Positions 44,393 through 53,922 of a stretch of 63,929 nt of DNA are shown here, in pieces; positions within the stretch are counted from its first letter, which is position 1; each line of letters starts with the position of its first letter. Under the pieces are notes generated by a model, which worked only from the letters and a program-made list of their open reading frames with translations, ran no database searches and was not told the DNA's origin. The position numbers and the translations under genes are program-made. This DNA comes from Burkholderiales bacterium (GTDB lineage: Bacteria; Pseudomonadota; Gammaproteobacteria; Burkholderiales; Burkholderiaceae_C): assembly GCA_003963005.1 (NCBI GenBank), contig RXJW01000213.1, forward strand, positions 1 to 63,929, written 5' to 3'.

Positions 44393-45219
44393 GCATCCGG
44401 CACTCTGTCGCGCCCGCATGGCGCCTGCCAGCGCTGGCCTTTTGGCTGAGTGCGGTCTTCGTGCTGCTGCCTCCTGCGGCGGTCATGGCCTATGCCTTCA
44501 GCGAACGATGGGACCAGGGCCTGCTGCCGCAAGGCGCGACCGTGGCATGGCTGACTGCCCTCGCTGCCGATGACCGGATTCGCGCGGCGGCCTGGAACAC
44601 GGTGTGGATCTCCGGCGCAGCTGCCGCACTGGCCGTCCTGCTGGGCGGCACCGCCAGCCTCTGCGGTCATCTGGCGTCAGCTCGGCTGAAGCGGCTGCTG
44701 GATGCGCTTGCGCTGCTGCCGTATGCCATTCCCCCCGTCGTGGTCGCCATCGGTGCACTGGACCTCTTCGTCGGTCAGTGGGGCGATGTGCTGGATTTGC
44801 GGGCGGTCTACATCGGCTTGCTGGCGGCCCTGTTGTTCCCGCTGGTCCACCAGACGCTGTCTGCCGCACTGCAACAACTCGACGCTGGGCCGCTGATCGA
44901 TGCCAGCCGCACGCTGGGCGCCTCCGATGGCTTCTTGCTGCGCCGCGTGCTGCTGCCACTGCTGCTGCCGGCCTTCGCCGCGGCTGGCCTGCTCGCCTGG
45001 ACGACGGCCGCGATGGAGTTCGCAATCGCCAATCTGCTGCTCGCCGGCTCGCTCGAATTGCTCCAACCTCTCATCAACGGCCTGCGCGGCGCCAACGGCC
45101 ACCAGGCGGCAGCGCTCATCGTCGTGAGCCTGCTCATCACCACCCTGCTCGGCCTGCTCGTGCATCTGCTCACCTCATGGCGAATCCCCTCGCGCTCCAA
45201 GTCCAACACGCCGACCTGA
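44389..45219 (+). CDS. ABC transporter permease 2
   Basis: A 276-residue second permease subunit, with about six helices and an EAA-like loop (DASRTLGASDGFLLRRVLLP). With permease 1 it forms the heterodimeric channel. Its 3' end overlaps the ATPase gene by 43 bases, so translation is coupled. Confidence 0.87.
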   Translation: MSIRHSVAPAWRLPALAFWLSAVFVLLPPAAVMAYAFSERWDQGLLPQGATVAWLTALAADDRIRAAAWNTVWISGAAAALAVLLGGTASLCGHLASARLKRLLDALALLPYAIPPVVVAIGALDLFVGQWGDVLDLRAVYIGLLAALLFPLVHQTLSAALQQLDAGPLIDASRTLGASDGFLLRRVLLPLLLPAFAAAGLLAWTTAAMEFAIANLLLAGSLELLQPLINGLRGANGHQAAALIVVSLLITTLLGLLVHLLTSWRIPSRSKSNTPT

Positions 45220-46190
45220 GGCTCGGCGGCCGCCCCATCCTTCAAGGCATCGACCTCGAGCTGCCGCGAGGCGAGGTGCTGGCGCTTCTGGGCGGCTCGG
45301 GTTGCGGAAAGACCACCTTGCTGCGGGCCATCGCCGGCCTGCAGGGGCTGGACCGCGGCCGCATTCACCTCGACGGGCACGAGGTCTCGACACTGCCGAC
45401 AGCCGCGCGCGGTGTGGGGGTCGTGTTTCAGCAATACGCGCTCTTTCCGAACCTCAGCGTGCGCGACAACATCGCCTTCGGCCTGCAGGCACGACGAGAC
45501 CCTGTCGACCGCCAGCAGGCCCGCGTCGCCGAACTGCTTGAGCTCATCGGCCTGGCCGAGCACGCCGACAAGCGGCCCGGGCAGCTTTCGGGCGGTCAGC
45601 GGCAGCGGGTGGCCCTGGCGCGCGCGCTGGCACCCCGGCCCTCGCTGCTGCTGCTGGATGAGCCCTTTTCGGCGCTGGACGAAAACTTCCGCGTGCCGTT
45701 GCGGCGATCGTTTCGACAGTTGCAGCGCGAACTTGGGCAAAGCTGCGTGCTCGTGACGCACGACCGGGACGAAGCCTATGAACTGGCGGACCGGGTGGCC
45801 GTCATGTTCGAGGGCCGCATCGAACAATGCAGTCCGCCGCAGGACCTCTGGCAGATGCCCGCGACCCGCCGTGTGGCTGAATTCCTTGGCACGTTCAACC
45901 AGCTGGACGCCACCCTCGCACCCCCGCCGTGGCGCAGGGAGCGGGGGGATTGGATCGCACCGGTAGAGGCGCTGCAGCCTTGCGGCGACGAGGCGCCGGC
46001 CGATGCCTGGCGGTTGCAGGTGCAGGTGCTCGCGGTGCACCCGGGCCGCAGCCACGCGGTGCTTGAACTGGCAGCCGGCGAGGCCCAGCGACTGACCATG
46101 CACATGTCGATCGGCGCGGGCACACCCGCCGTCGGCAGCACGATGGCAGTGGCCCTGCCGGCAGTGGCCCTGCGCTGGATCGATCGCTGA
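45177..46190 (+). CDS. ABC transporter ATP-binding protein
   Basis: A 337-residue ATPase with Walker A GGSGCGKTTL, signature LSGGQRQRVALARAL, Walker B LLLLDEPFSALD and the H-loop His in VTHDRDEA. A C-terminal TOBE-like regulatory part (about 240-337) follows, as in the Pot/Fbp/Phn families. It is the last gene of the operon begun by the TonB receptor. Confidence 0.92.
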   Translation: MANPLALQVQHADLRLGGRPILQGIDLELPRGEVLALLGGSGCGKTTLLRAIAGLQGLDRGRIHLDGHEVSTLPTAARGVGVVFQQYALFPNLSVRDNIAFGLQARRDPVDRQQARVAELLELIGLAEHADKRPGQLSGGQRQRVALARALAPRPSLLLLDEPFSALDENFRVPLRRSFRQLQRELGQSCVLVTHDRDEAYELADRVAVMFEGRIEQCSPPQDLWQMPATRRVAEFLGTFNQLDATLAPPPWRRERGDWIAPVEALQPCGDEAPADAWRLQVQVLAVHPGRSHAVLELAAGEAQRLTMHMSIGAGTPAVGSTMAVALPAVALRWIDR

Positions 46191-46220
46191 GGCGCCAGTG
46201 CCCCGCGTCGGCTGCGTCGC

Positions 46221-46673
46221 TCAGGGGCCCAGGCCGATCTTGCCCGCCAGGACGACGGCTCCGGCACGGTTGTTCACGCCCAGCTTCTTGTAGATCGACT
46301 TGATGTGATCGTTCACGGTGACGCCCTGGATGCGCAGGACGCCTGCGACTTCGGAGGCAGTGCAGCCGCGGCTGAGGAGGGTCAGGACCTCAGTTTCGCG
46401 CTTGCTGAGGGGGCGGTGGCTGGCCACCTTGGCGGACAGGCCACCGGTGTTCTGGCGGGTGCGCGCCAGCTCTTCGAGCATCAGGATTCGATCCGCCTCG
46501 CGCTCGGCCGATTGGCTGACAAACAGCTCCACGGACAAGCCGTTTTGCGCGGCGGCGCGCTTCAATTTCAAGTAGAGCGGCGCCGTGATGACGAGTTCCA
46601 TCGCTGGGTTGTAGCCATAGCCAGGCAACTTGTAGAGGTCGTTCATTCGCAAAGTGGTTCTCAAGGCATTCAT
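46221..46673 (-). CDS. Small LuxR-type regulator
   Basis: A 150-residue protein from the ATG at 46673; a longer open frame to 46802 lacks coding character, and starts at 46646 or 46601 are possible. The C-terminal half is a LuxR helix-turn-helix (LSKRETEVLTLLSRGCTASE, then VNDHIKSIYKKLGVNNRAGA). The N-terminal half is short and helical, without a recognisable receiver or ligand domain. The target is unknown. Confidence 0.8.
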   Translation of the reverse strand: MNALRTTLRMNDLYKLPGYGYNPAMELVITAPLYLKLKRAAAQNGLSVELFVSQSAEREADRILMLEELARTRQNTGGLSAKVASHRPLSKRETEVLTLLSRGCTASEVAGVLRIQGVTVNDHIKSIYKKLGVNNRAGAVVLAGKIGLGP

Positions 46674-47022
46674 GAATGACGGCTCCCGCGAGGCGATGCC
46701 GCCGCTTCCCGAGCTGCCCCAGCGCAAGTGCTTTCCCGCGCGCCCGGTGAGCCTGCTGAGCAGGTCTATTCGTCGGTGCGCACAGTAGTCCGCGAGGCCC
46801 AAGCAGCCCCCAGTTCGCGACGAGTGGGCTCCTCCCGGGAACGAACGGGTGGCCCCACGCCTCCGGATGCCCTTGTTTCCGGGAGGAGTGCCCGCGTTTG
46901 ATCGGCCTCAAGGCGCGACTCGATCCGCTTGCCTAACCTTTCCAAGACGTTGCGTGTGGCCATGACTGCCGCCCCGGGGCGAGTGAGTCGCACCGCCTGC
47001 CTGAGTCTTGCAAGGAGCCCGC
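46674..47022. other. 349-base divergent region, long inverted repeat
   Basis: Between the LuxR-type and alcohol dehydrogenase genes. GGGCTCCTCCCGGGAAC (46826-46842) can pair with GTTTCCGGGAGGAGTGCCC (46875-46893) around a loop of about 32 bases. No gene is seen. A promoter or operator role is likely. Confidence 0.45.
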
Positions 47023-48045
47023 ATGCCCTCCATGAAAGCCGCCGTCGTTCGCGCCTTTGGCCAGCCGCTGCATCTGGACGACGTGCCGGTGCCATCCCTG
47101 CCGCCGGGTCAGGTGCTCGTCAAGGTGACGGCCTGCGGGGTGTGCCACACCGACCTGCATGCCGCCGATGGGGACTGGCCGGTGAAGCCGCGCCTCCCCT
47201 TCATCCCCGGGCACGAAGGCGTCGGCCATGTCGTTGCCGTGGGCGATGGCGTGCGCGGCGTCCGGGAGGGCGACCGCGTGGGCGTACCTTGGCTGCACAC
47301 CGCCTGCGGCCATTGCGAGCATTGCCTGACGGGCTGGGAGACGCTGTGCGATCACCAGCAGATGACGGGCTACACCGTCAACGGCGGGTTTGCCGAGTAC
47401 GTCGTGGCGGATCCCGCCTACGTCGGACATCTGCCGAGAGAACTGAGCTTCGAAGCGCTCGCGCCCATCCTTTGCGCCGGTGTCACGGTCTACAAGGGCC
47501 TGAAGGTGCTGGACGCCCGACCGGGGCAATGGGTGGCCATCGTGGGCGTGGGCGGCCTGGGCCACCTCGCCGTGCAGTACGCCCGGGCGATGGGTTTTCA
47601 TGTCGTGGCGGTCGACATCGACAGCGCCAGACTGGCGATGGCCGGCCAGCTCGGCGCCGAGGTCTGCGTGAATGCGGCGGAGCAGGACCCGGTGGCCTTG
47701 CTCCAGAAGCAACTCGGCGGCGTGCACGGCGCGCTCGTCACGGCCGTGTCGCGCGACTCCTTCGCGCAGGCGCTGGCGTTGCTGCACAAGCGCGGCACGA
47801 TGTCGATGGTCGGCCTGCCGCCGGGCGACTTCGCGTTGCCGATCTTCGATGTCGTGTTGAACGCGAAGACGGTGCGTGGCTCCATCGTCGGTTCGCGACA
47901 GGACCTGAACGAGGCCCTGCAGTTCGCGGCTGACGGCACCGTGAAGGCGACCACCACGGCCTATCGCCTGGACGACGTGAACCGCATCTTCGACCGTCTT
48001 CGGAACGGTCGTATCGACGGGCGTGCGGTGCTGACCTTCGATTGA
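47023..48045 (+). CDS. adhP: Zinc-dependent alcohol dehydrogenase, AdhP type
   Basis: A 340-residue medium-chain dehydrogenase that interconverts primary alcohols and aldehydes with NAD. The catalytic zinc site includes Cys41 in CGVCHTDLH and the His of PGHEGVG; the structural zinc has the four-Cys motif CGHCEHCLTGWETLC. The Rossmann motif GVGGLGHLAVQYARAMG is present. The ATG at 47023 follows AAGGAG by five bases; a TTG at 47008 and an ATG at 47032 are less likely. Confidence 0.92.
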   Translation: MPSMKAAVVRAFGQPLHLDDVPVPSLPPGQVLVKVTACGVCHTDLHAADGDWPVKPRLPFIPGHEGVGHVVAVGDGVRGVREGDRVGVPWLHTACGHCEHCLTGWETLCDHQQMTGYTVNGGFAEYVVADPAYVGHLPRELSFEALAPILCAGVTVYKGLKVLDARPGQWVAIVGVGGLGHLAVQYARAMGFHVVAVDIDSARLAMAGQLGAEVCVNAAEQDPVALLQKQLGGVHGALVTAVSRDSFAQALALLHKRGTMSMVGLPPGDFALPIFDVVLNAKTVRGSIVGSRQDLNEALQFAADGTVKATTTAYRLDDVNRIFDRLRNGRIDGRAVLTFD

Positions 48046-48102
48046 ACGTCTATCGACCTGAAGTTCCCGGCGGCGCCATCCCGGCGCAGCGGGTCATGAA
48101 GC

Positions 48103-48120
48103 GCTTGATACCCATCAAGC
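48103..48120. promoter_or_regulatory. Inverted repeat before HtrA-like gene
   Basis: GCTTGAT-ACCC-ATCAAGC is a perfect 7-bp inverted repeat 32 bases before the protease start. Lack of a T tract argues against a terminator for adhP; an operator is possible. Confidence 0.35.
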
Positions 48121-48152
48121 CCTGCGCTGGCCTGCTGCGTTAGGGTGCGGGC

Positions 48153-49166
48153 ATGTCCAGACATCACCTTGTCGCCATCGCCACCCGGCTCCTGATCAGC
48201 GGACTGGTGTTGTTCGGCGGCTGGGGTGCCGCACTGTGTGGAGCCCAGGCCGGCACCCGGCCACCGCCGGCCAGCTTTGCCGATGCCTTTCAGCGAGGCT
48301 CGGCATGGAGCGTGGGGCTCTACATGTTCGTGCCCGGGGAGGACGAGCCCCGTGTCGGCGCGGGATTCTTCATCGACGACAAGGGCAGCATCGCGACCGC
48401 AGCCCATCTGCTCGGCGAGGCGCAGCAGATCCTGGTGGCCCTGCCCGACCGGCGCGTGGTGGCCGCAGAGGTGGCCGGCCACGACGAGATCACCGACGTC
48501 GCACTGCTTCGTATTGCCGGTGCGCCGCGCGTGAGGCCGGCATTTGCGTCGCCCGGCAGCCTGCGCGTCGGCGACTGGGTGATTGCCGTGGGTGAACCGT
48601 TTGGCCTGGAGCATTCCGCCTCGGCCGGCATCGTCAGCGGCAAGGACCGCCATTTCGGTGACGACGGCGAACTCGTCTTCATCCAGAGCGATGTCGCGCT
48701 GAACCCCGGCAACTCCGGAGGCCCGCTGCTGGATGCGCAGGGTGCCATCGTGGGCATGAACGCCCGCACCATCGTCGGGCCGGCGGGGACGCCGGGGGCC
48801 AGCCTCGCCATCCCGATCGCGATCGTGCTGCAACTGGTGGCCGAATTCCGCCAGGATGCCGCACACCCGACGCGCCCCCGCCTGGGGGCGCTGTTCGACG
48901 ATGTGCCGCCCATGACCGCCTGGGCCGCCGGCCGACACGAGACCCATGGTGCCGTGGTCCTGTCGGTGCCGCGCGGCACCTTGGCCGAGAAGCTCGGGCT
49001 GCGCGCCGGGGACATCGTGATCCGCATGAACGGCCGTGCCATCAACGGCAGTGCCGACCTCGTCGCCGCCCTGCTCGCCTGGCAATCCGCCGAGGGTGCG
49101 CGCGTCAGCGTGATCCGCGACGGCCAGCCGCAGGCCTTGATGCTGGAACTGCCGTCACAGCGCTGA
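48153..49166 (+). CDS. HtrA/DegP-like serine protease with one PDZ domain
   Basis: A 337-residue periplasmic protease. A signal segment (LLISGLVLFGGWGAALCGA) precedes a trypsin-like domain with His85 (IATAAHLLG), Asp115 (ITDVALLRI) and Ser188 (NPGNSGGPLL). A single C-terminal PDZ domain (about 250-335) has LGLRAGDIVIRMNG. One PDZ makes it DegS-like in layout. It would degrade or sense misfolded envelope proteins. It stands alone. Confidence 0.9.
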   Translation: MSRHHLVAIATRLLISGLVLFGGWGAALCGAQAGTRPPPASFADAFQRGSAWSVGLYMFVPGEDEPRVGAGFFIDDKGSIATAAHLLGEAQQILVALPDRRVVAAEVAGHDEITDVALLRIAGAPRVRPAFASPGSLRVGDWVIAVGEPFGLEHSASAGIVSGKDRHFGDDGELVFIQSDVALNPGNSGGPLLDAQGAIVGMNARTIVGPAGTPGASLAIPIAIVLQLVAEFRQDAAHPTRPRLGALFDDVPPMTAWAAGRHETHGAVVLSVPRGTLAEKLGLRAGDIVIRMNGRAINGSADLVAALLAWQSAEGARVSVIRDGQPQALMLELPSQR

Positions 49167-49195
49167 CGACGTCGCCTGAGTCCTCCGGCAGCGTG

Positions 49196-49966
49196 TCAGC
49201 GGCCGGCGTCCACCAAGGCCTGGATCGCGCGATGCTGGCGACGGATGGCCCGGTTGATGCGATCCAGCCCCTGCGCCAGCGGGTGCCCGCGACGCACGGC
49301 AATGTGCGTGCTCCACGTGGCCAGCGGCTGCCGGTGAACCACCACGCCCCCTGCGCTCGGCAGCCGTTGCCGGAGCTTGCGCTCCAGCGCCTCCGACGAT
49401 GCGACGTAGGACGAGAACAGCGCCACGTCGCAGCGCTGGGCCATCACGAGCCGGGCGCGCAGCGCCACATCCCCGAGCACCAGGCTGGTCTGCGTGGACT
49501 CGGCCAGCAGCGTGTCGATGGACTCCCCGTAGCTGACCCCGCGGCCGGCGCACACCGCCAGGCCGCGCAGGTGGTCTGGGTGGTCCAGCAGCGGCGGCTG
49601 CTGGCGGTGGCTGAGGGCCCACACACGGCTGTCGTAAAGCGCATCGCTGAAGGCGAAGAGCGGTTGCCGGCGGGGCGTGGGGCTGAGGCCGAAGGCCAGC
49701 GCCTCGCCGCGCTGTGCCATGGCCACCATCCGAGGCCAGGGCACGGGCAGGATGTCCCACTCGATGCCTTCGCCTTCAGCAACGAGTGCCAGCACACGCC
49801 GTGGGAAGCGCTGGGTTCCCACATCGGAGATGGCGATCGGCAGGCGCAGCGGCGTCGCCGCGGCCGAACCGGCAGCGATACCGGCCGCAGCCGCCAGGAG
49901 CATGCGGCGGCTCAGAGCCTGGCCTGGGGCGGCGATGTCATCTTGGGTGGCTGACCGAGCGTCCAT
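49196..49966 (-). CDS. Periplasmic solute-binding protein-like, family 3
   Basis: A protein of 256 residues from the ATG at 49966; a start at 50032 would add 22. A twin-Arg type signal (RRMLLAAAAGIAAGSAAA) begins the mature protein. The pattern is that of extracellular solute-binding family 3 (FAFSDALYDSRVWALSHR and later domain 2 repeats). There are no transporter genes beside it, so it may be an orphan sensor-like protein, as many are in this group. The ligand is unknown. Confidence 0.7.
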   Translation of the reverse strand: MDARSATQDDIAAPGQALSRRMLLAAAAGIAAGSAAATPLRLPIAISDVGTQRFPRRVLALVAEGEGIEWDILPVPWPRMVAMAQRGEALAFGLSPTPRRQPLFAFSDALYDSRVWALSHRQQPPLLDHPDHLRGLAVCAGRGVSYGESIDTLLAESTQTSLVLGDVALRARLVMAQRCDVALFSSYVASSEALERKLRQRLPSAGGVVVHRQPLATWSTHIAVRRGHPLAQGLDRINRAIRRQHRAIQALVDAGR

Positions 49967-50288
49967 CACGGGGTGGGGTTGATCGAGTTCGAGGGGCGGC
50001 GCAAGTCTCGTGCCGTGCATCGGCACCGGCATCCGCGCGGGCGGGAGTGTGGCGCGGCACGCCGGCGTGCCCCTGTCACGGGCGTCCGAGAGATCACACT
50101 CCCCGTGATTGTCCCCTCAATTGCGGGGTTCGCCCCCGGGCGGCGCTCGGCCTGCCTGCACCGTCCTAGCGCAAGGTGAGCACCGGGTTCGGGCACGTCG
50201 TGGCGCATTGAGTCTGCCGAGCCCGTCTTTCATGCCGCCTTGACCTTGCGCAAGGGGCCGTCCGGCACTTGGATCAACGATCGCCCCC
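49967..50288. other. 322-base divergent region with palindrome
   Basis: No gene is seen. The perfect 16-base palindrome GGCACGCCGGCGTGCC lies at 50056-50071 and may be an operator for either flanking gene. Confidence 0.4.
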
Positions 50289-52934
50289 ATGACGATCCGG
50301 CACCTTCACCAACTGCTCCACCCGCGCTCGGTGGCCGTGTTCGGCGCGTCCGACAAGCCCGGCCGCGTGGGCACGACGGTCTGGCGCAATCTGCGCAGCG
50401 GTGGCTTCCAGGGGCCGCTCTCGCCCGTCAACCCACGTCTGACCCTGCTGGACGGGCAGGCATGCCATGCAGACGTGCAGGCCCTGCCCTTCACGCCGGA
50501 CCTTGCCGTGCTGTGCACGCCGCCGCACACCATCGCACCGCTGGTCGCGCAACTCGGCAGCCGGGGCACGCGGGCCGCCGTCGTCATCACCGCGGGTCTT
50601 GCGCCGGAGCAGAAGCAGGCGGCGCTCGACGCGGCCCGGCCGCACACCTTGCGCCTGCTCGGCCCCAACTGCATCGGCCTGCTCAGCCCGCACGGCGGAC
50701 TGAACGCCAGCTTCACGCAGGCGAACGCCCTGCCGGGTGAACTGGCCCTGGTGTCGCAATCCGGCGCGTTGCTCACGGCCTTGCTGGACTGGGCGAATGC
50801 CGAGCGCATCGGCTTTTCACACCTGGTCTCGCTGGGCGAACACGTGGACGTCGACTTCGGCGACCTGCTGGATCACCTGGCGCTGGACCGGCAAACCCGG
50901 GCCATCCTGCTCTACATCGAGTCCATCTCGTCGCCGCGAAAGTTCATGTCGGCCGCGCGGGCGGCGGCACGTGTCAAGCCGGTCATCGTCGTCAAGGCAG
51001 GCCGTGCGAGCGCAGGCATGCAGGCCGCTGCCTCGCACACGGGCGCGATGGCGGGGGATGACATCGTCTTCGATGCCGCCCTGCGACGCGCCGGCATGCT
51101 GCGCGTGGACACACTGAAGGAACTGTTCATCGCCGCCCAGACGCTTGCGCGCTTCCGCGACAACGCGAGTGGCGAACTCATGGTGATGACCAACGGCGGC
51201 GGCGCCGGCGTGATGGTGGCTGACGCGGCCTCGGCCTCGGGCGTGGCGCTCGCGCAGCTATCGCCGGCCCTGATGGCGCGCCTGGATGCGGTGCTGCCTG
51301 CCAACTGGTCGCGCGGCAATCCGATCGACATCATCGGGGACGCCCCACCGGCACGCTACGTCGCAACCCTTCAGGCGCTGTTCGATGCGCCACAAGCCGG
51401 CGCCATCCTGTTCGCACACGCGCCCACTGCCATCGCGCCAAGCACGGCCATCGCTGAGGCCTGCGTACCCTGGATCGCGCAACACCCGGGGCGTGTGATG
51501 AGTTGCTGGTTGGGGGGCGACACGGTCGCACCGGCCCGGCGTGCCTTCGAGGCTGCCGGCATTGCCGGTTATGAGACGCCCGAAGAGGCCGTGCGGGCGT
51601 TTGCGCTGATGCAGACCTACCGGCGCAACCAGGCGGCGCTGCGCGAGACGCCGACCGCCAGTGCGCTGGCCGAGCCCGACCTCGCGCAGGCCCGTGGCCT
51701 GATCGACCGGGCGCTCGGTGCCGGGCAGGTGTGGCTCGATGAACTGGACACCAAGGCCCTGCTCGCGAGCTATGGCATCCCGACCGTGCCCGGATGGCGG
51801 GTCCTGCCGACACCGGATGCGGCAGCGGAAGCTGCAGCGCGGATCGACGGCCCGGTGGTGCTCAAGATCGTCTCGCCCGACATCCTGCACAAGTCCGATG
51901 CGGGCGGCGTTCGGCTGAACCTGGTCGGCAGCGACGCGGTACACCATGCGGCGCGAGCGATGCTGGAGGGCCTGGCCCTCAGCCACCCCAAGGCGCGCCT
52001 GGACGCCTTCAACGTGCAGGCCCTGGTGCAGCGTCCGGACGCCCATGAACTCATCGTCGGCGCCCATGTGGACCCGTCGTTCGGCCCGGTGGTGCTGTTC
52101 GGTCAGGGCGGCATCGCCGTGGAGGTCATCGGTGATCGGGCCGTGGCCTTGCCGCCGCTCAATCGGGCGCTGGCCCGGGACCTCATCGACCGCACCCGCG
52201 TGCGCCGCCTGCTCGCGGGCTACCGCAGCCGCCCGCCGGCAGACCTGGACGCGATTGCCGACGTGCTCATCGCGGTCGCGCGCATGCTGGCGGATCTGCC
52301 CGAAGTGGCCGAGCTCGACATCAATCCGCTGTGGGCCGACGACCGTGGCGTGCTGGCGCTGGATGGGCGCGTGCGGCTGTGCGCCGCGCAGCCCGCCGGC
52401 GTTGCCCGCTTTGCGATCCGCCCTTACCCGGCCCACCTGGAGCGACGTGTGTCGTGGCAAGGACGCGCGCTGCTGCTGCGGCCGATTCGCCCCGAGGACG
52501 AGGCCCGGCACCGCGATTTCCTGGACGCCGTGACCCCGGACGACATGAGGCTGCGCTTCTTTCAGGCGCCCCACCGCCTGTCGCACGATGAGCTCGCTCG
52601 CCTGACGCAGATTGACTACGAGCGCGAAATGGCCCTGATCGCCGTGGACGAGGATCAGCGCACGCTCGGTGTCGGCCGCCTGGTGCGGGACCCGGACAAC
52701 ATCGAGGCCGAGTTCGCGCTGCTCGTGCGCAGTGACCTGCAGCGGCAAGGCCTCGGGCGCCGGCTGATGCAGGCGCTGCTCGACCATGCCGCGGCGCAGG
52801 GCACCCAGCGGGTGGTCGGTCACGTGCTGCGCGAGAACCAGGGCATGCTGGCCCTCGTGCGCAGCCTGGGGTTCGAGGTGCGCCCCGATGCCGACGAGCC
52901 GGCCCACGTCCTGCGGGTCAGCCGAGCGGCCTGA
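50289..52934 (+). CDS. Pat-like acyl-CoA synthetase fused to GNAT acetyltransferase
   Basis: An 881-residue protein with the layout of protein acetyltransferase Pat/PatZ: CoA-binding and ligase-like domains of NDP-forming acyl-CoA synthetase (about 1-460), ATP-grasp (about 475-700) and a C-terminal GNAT domain (about 720-875, with LLVRSDLQRQGLGRRLMQAL for acetyl-CoA binding). Pat acetylates lysines of metabolic enzymes such as acetyl-CoA synthetase. The motif SHTGAMAG keeps His250 at the place of the phosphohistidine of true ADP-forming synthetases. Confidence 0.88.
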   Translation: MTIRHLHQLLHPRSVAVFGASDKPGRVGTTVWRNLRSGGFQGPLSPVNPRLTLLDGQACHADVQALPFTPDLAVLCTPPHTIAPLVAQLGSRGTRAAVVITAGLAPEQKQAALDAARPHTLRLLGPNCIGLLSPHGGLNASFTQANALPGELALVSQSGALLTALLDWANAERIGFSHLVSLGEHVDVDFGDLLDHLALDRQTRAILLYIESISSPRKFMSAARAAARVKPVIVVKAGRASAGMQAAASHTGAMAGDDIVFDAALRRAGMLRVDTLKELFIAAQTLARFRDNASGELMVMTNGGGAGVMVADAASASGVALAQLSPALMARLDAVLPANWSRGNPIDIIGDAPPARYVATLQALFDAPQAGAILFAHAPTAIAPSTAIAEACVPWIAQHPGRVMSCWLGGDTVAPARRAFEAAGIAGYETPEEAVRAFALMQTYRRNQAALRETPTASALAEPDLAQARGLIDRALGAGQVWLDELDTKALLASYGIPTVPGWRVLPTPDAAAEAAARIDGPVVLKIVSPDILHKSDAGGVRLNLVGSDAVHHAARAMLEGLALSHPKARLDAFNVQALVQRPDAHELIVGAHVDPSFGPVVLFGQGGIAVEVIGDRAVALPPLNRALARDLIDRTRVRRLLAGYRSRPPADLDAIADVLIAVARMLADLPEVAELDINPLWADDRGVLALDGRVRLCAAQPAGVARFAIRPYPAHLERRVSWQGRALLLRPIRPEDEARHRDFLDAVTPDDMRLRFFQAPHRLSHDELARLTQIDYEREMALIAVDEDQRTLGVGRLVRDPDNIEAEFALLVRSDLQRQGLGRRLMQALLDHAAAQGTQRVVGHVLRENQGMLALVRSLGFEVRPDADEPAHVLRVSRAA

Positions 52935-53025
52935 TCCGGAACCAGCCGCCGCGCCGGCGGATGCACCGAGGCCGTCGAGCCACTACGATGCCGCCCCTGG
53001 GACGTTGTGGAGGGGTGTCGATGCC

Positions 53026-53922
53026 GTGGAAGTGTTTCGCCGAGGTGCGCGCGTGGGCGTGAAGCTGCTCGTGGGCCTGGTGTGGCTGCTCAGCTGGTTG
53101 CCGTTTCGGGTGATCTCGGGGCTGGGCTGGCTGCTGGGCAGCCTGATCTATCTGCTGCCCACCTCGCGCCGTCACATCGGCGACGTGAACCTGCGGCTGT
53201 GCCTGCCGGAGCTGGACGATGCCGCCCGGCGCCGGCTGTTGCGCCGTCATTTCGTGGCGATGGTGCAGATGCTGCTGGAGTACGGCTACGGCTGGTTCGC
53301 CTCGCGGGAACGGCTCAAGCGCCTGATGCGCATCGAAGGGCTGGAGCACCTGAAGGCGCTGGAGGGCCGCAACGTCATCCTGATGATGCCCCACTTCACC
53401 GGGCTGGACCTGGCCGGGCTGCGCATCTCGCTGGAGACGCCGCTCGTGAGCATCTACTCGGTGCAGAAGGACCCCTGGCTGGATGCCTTCTTCCGCGCCA
53501 AGCGGCTGCGCTTCGGCACCGGCATCATCTTCGCGCGTCAGCAGGGCACGCGCCCCACGCTGCGTGCGCTGAAGGACGGCTATCGCCTTTACTACCTGCC
53601 GGACCAGGATTTCGGCCACCGGGATTCGGTGTTCGTGCCCTTCTTCGGCGTGCCGGCGGCGACCATCGGCGGCCTCTCACGCATGGCCGCCGTGACCCGT
53701 GCGATGGTGCTGCCCTGCTACCCCCGGCGCGAGGCCGACGGCTACACCCTCGTCATCGAGCCGCCGCTGGCCGATTTCCCGACCAACGACCTCGTCGCCG
53801 ACGCCACGCGCATGAACGCGGTGATCGAGTCGCAGGTGCGTCGACAATTGCACCAGTACTTCTGGCTGCACAAACGCTTCAAGTCGCGCCCGCCTGGCGA
53901 CGCCGACTTCTACGCACGATGA
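53026..53922 (+). CDS. LpxL-like lipid A lauroyl/acyl transferase
   Basis: A 298-residue inner-membrane acyltransferase of the LpxL/LpxM/HtrB family, which adds secondary acyl chains to lipid A. An N-terminal helix (LLVGLVWLLSWLPFRVISGL) is followed by the catalytic HX4D motif in MMPHFTGLDLAG. The GTG at 53026 is chosen because AGGGG lies ten bases before it; GTG 53032 and TTG 53005 are alternatives. The stop overlaps the next start, and that gene modifies lipid A too. Confidence 0.88.
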   Translation: MEVFRRGARVGVKLLVGLVWLLSWLPFRVISGLGWLLGSLIYLLPTSRRHIGDVNLRLCLPELDDAARRRLLRRHFVAMVQMLLEYGYGWFASRERLKRLMRIEGLEHLKALEGRNVILMMPHFTGLDLAGLRISLETPLVSIYSVQKDPWLDAFFRAKRLRFGTGIIFARQQGTRPTLRALKDGYRLYYLPDQDFGHRDSVFVPFFGVPAATIGGLSRMAAVTRAMVLPCYPRREADGYTLVIEPPLADFPTNDLVADATRMNAVIESQVRRQLHQYFWLHKRFKSRPPGDADFYAR

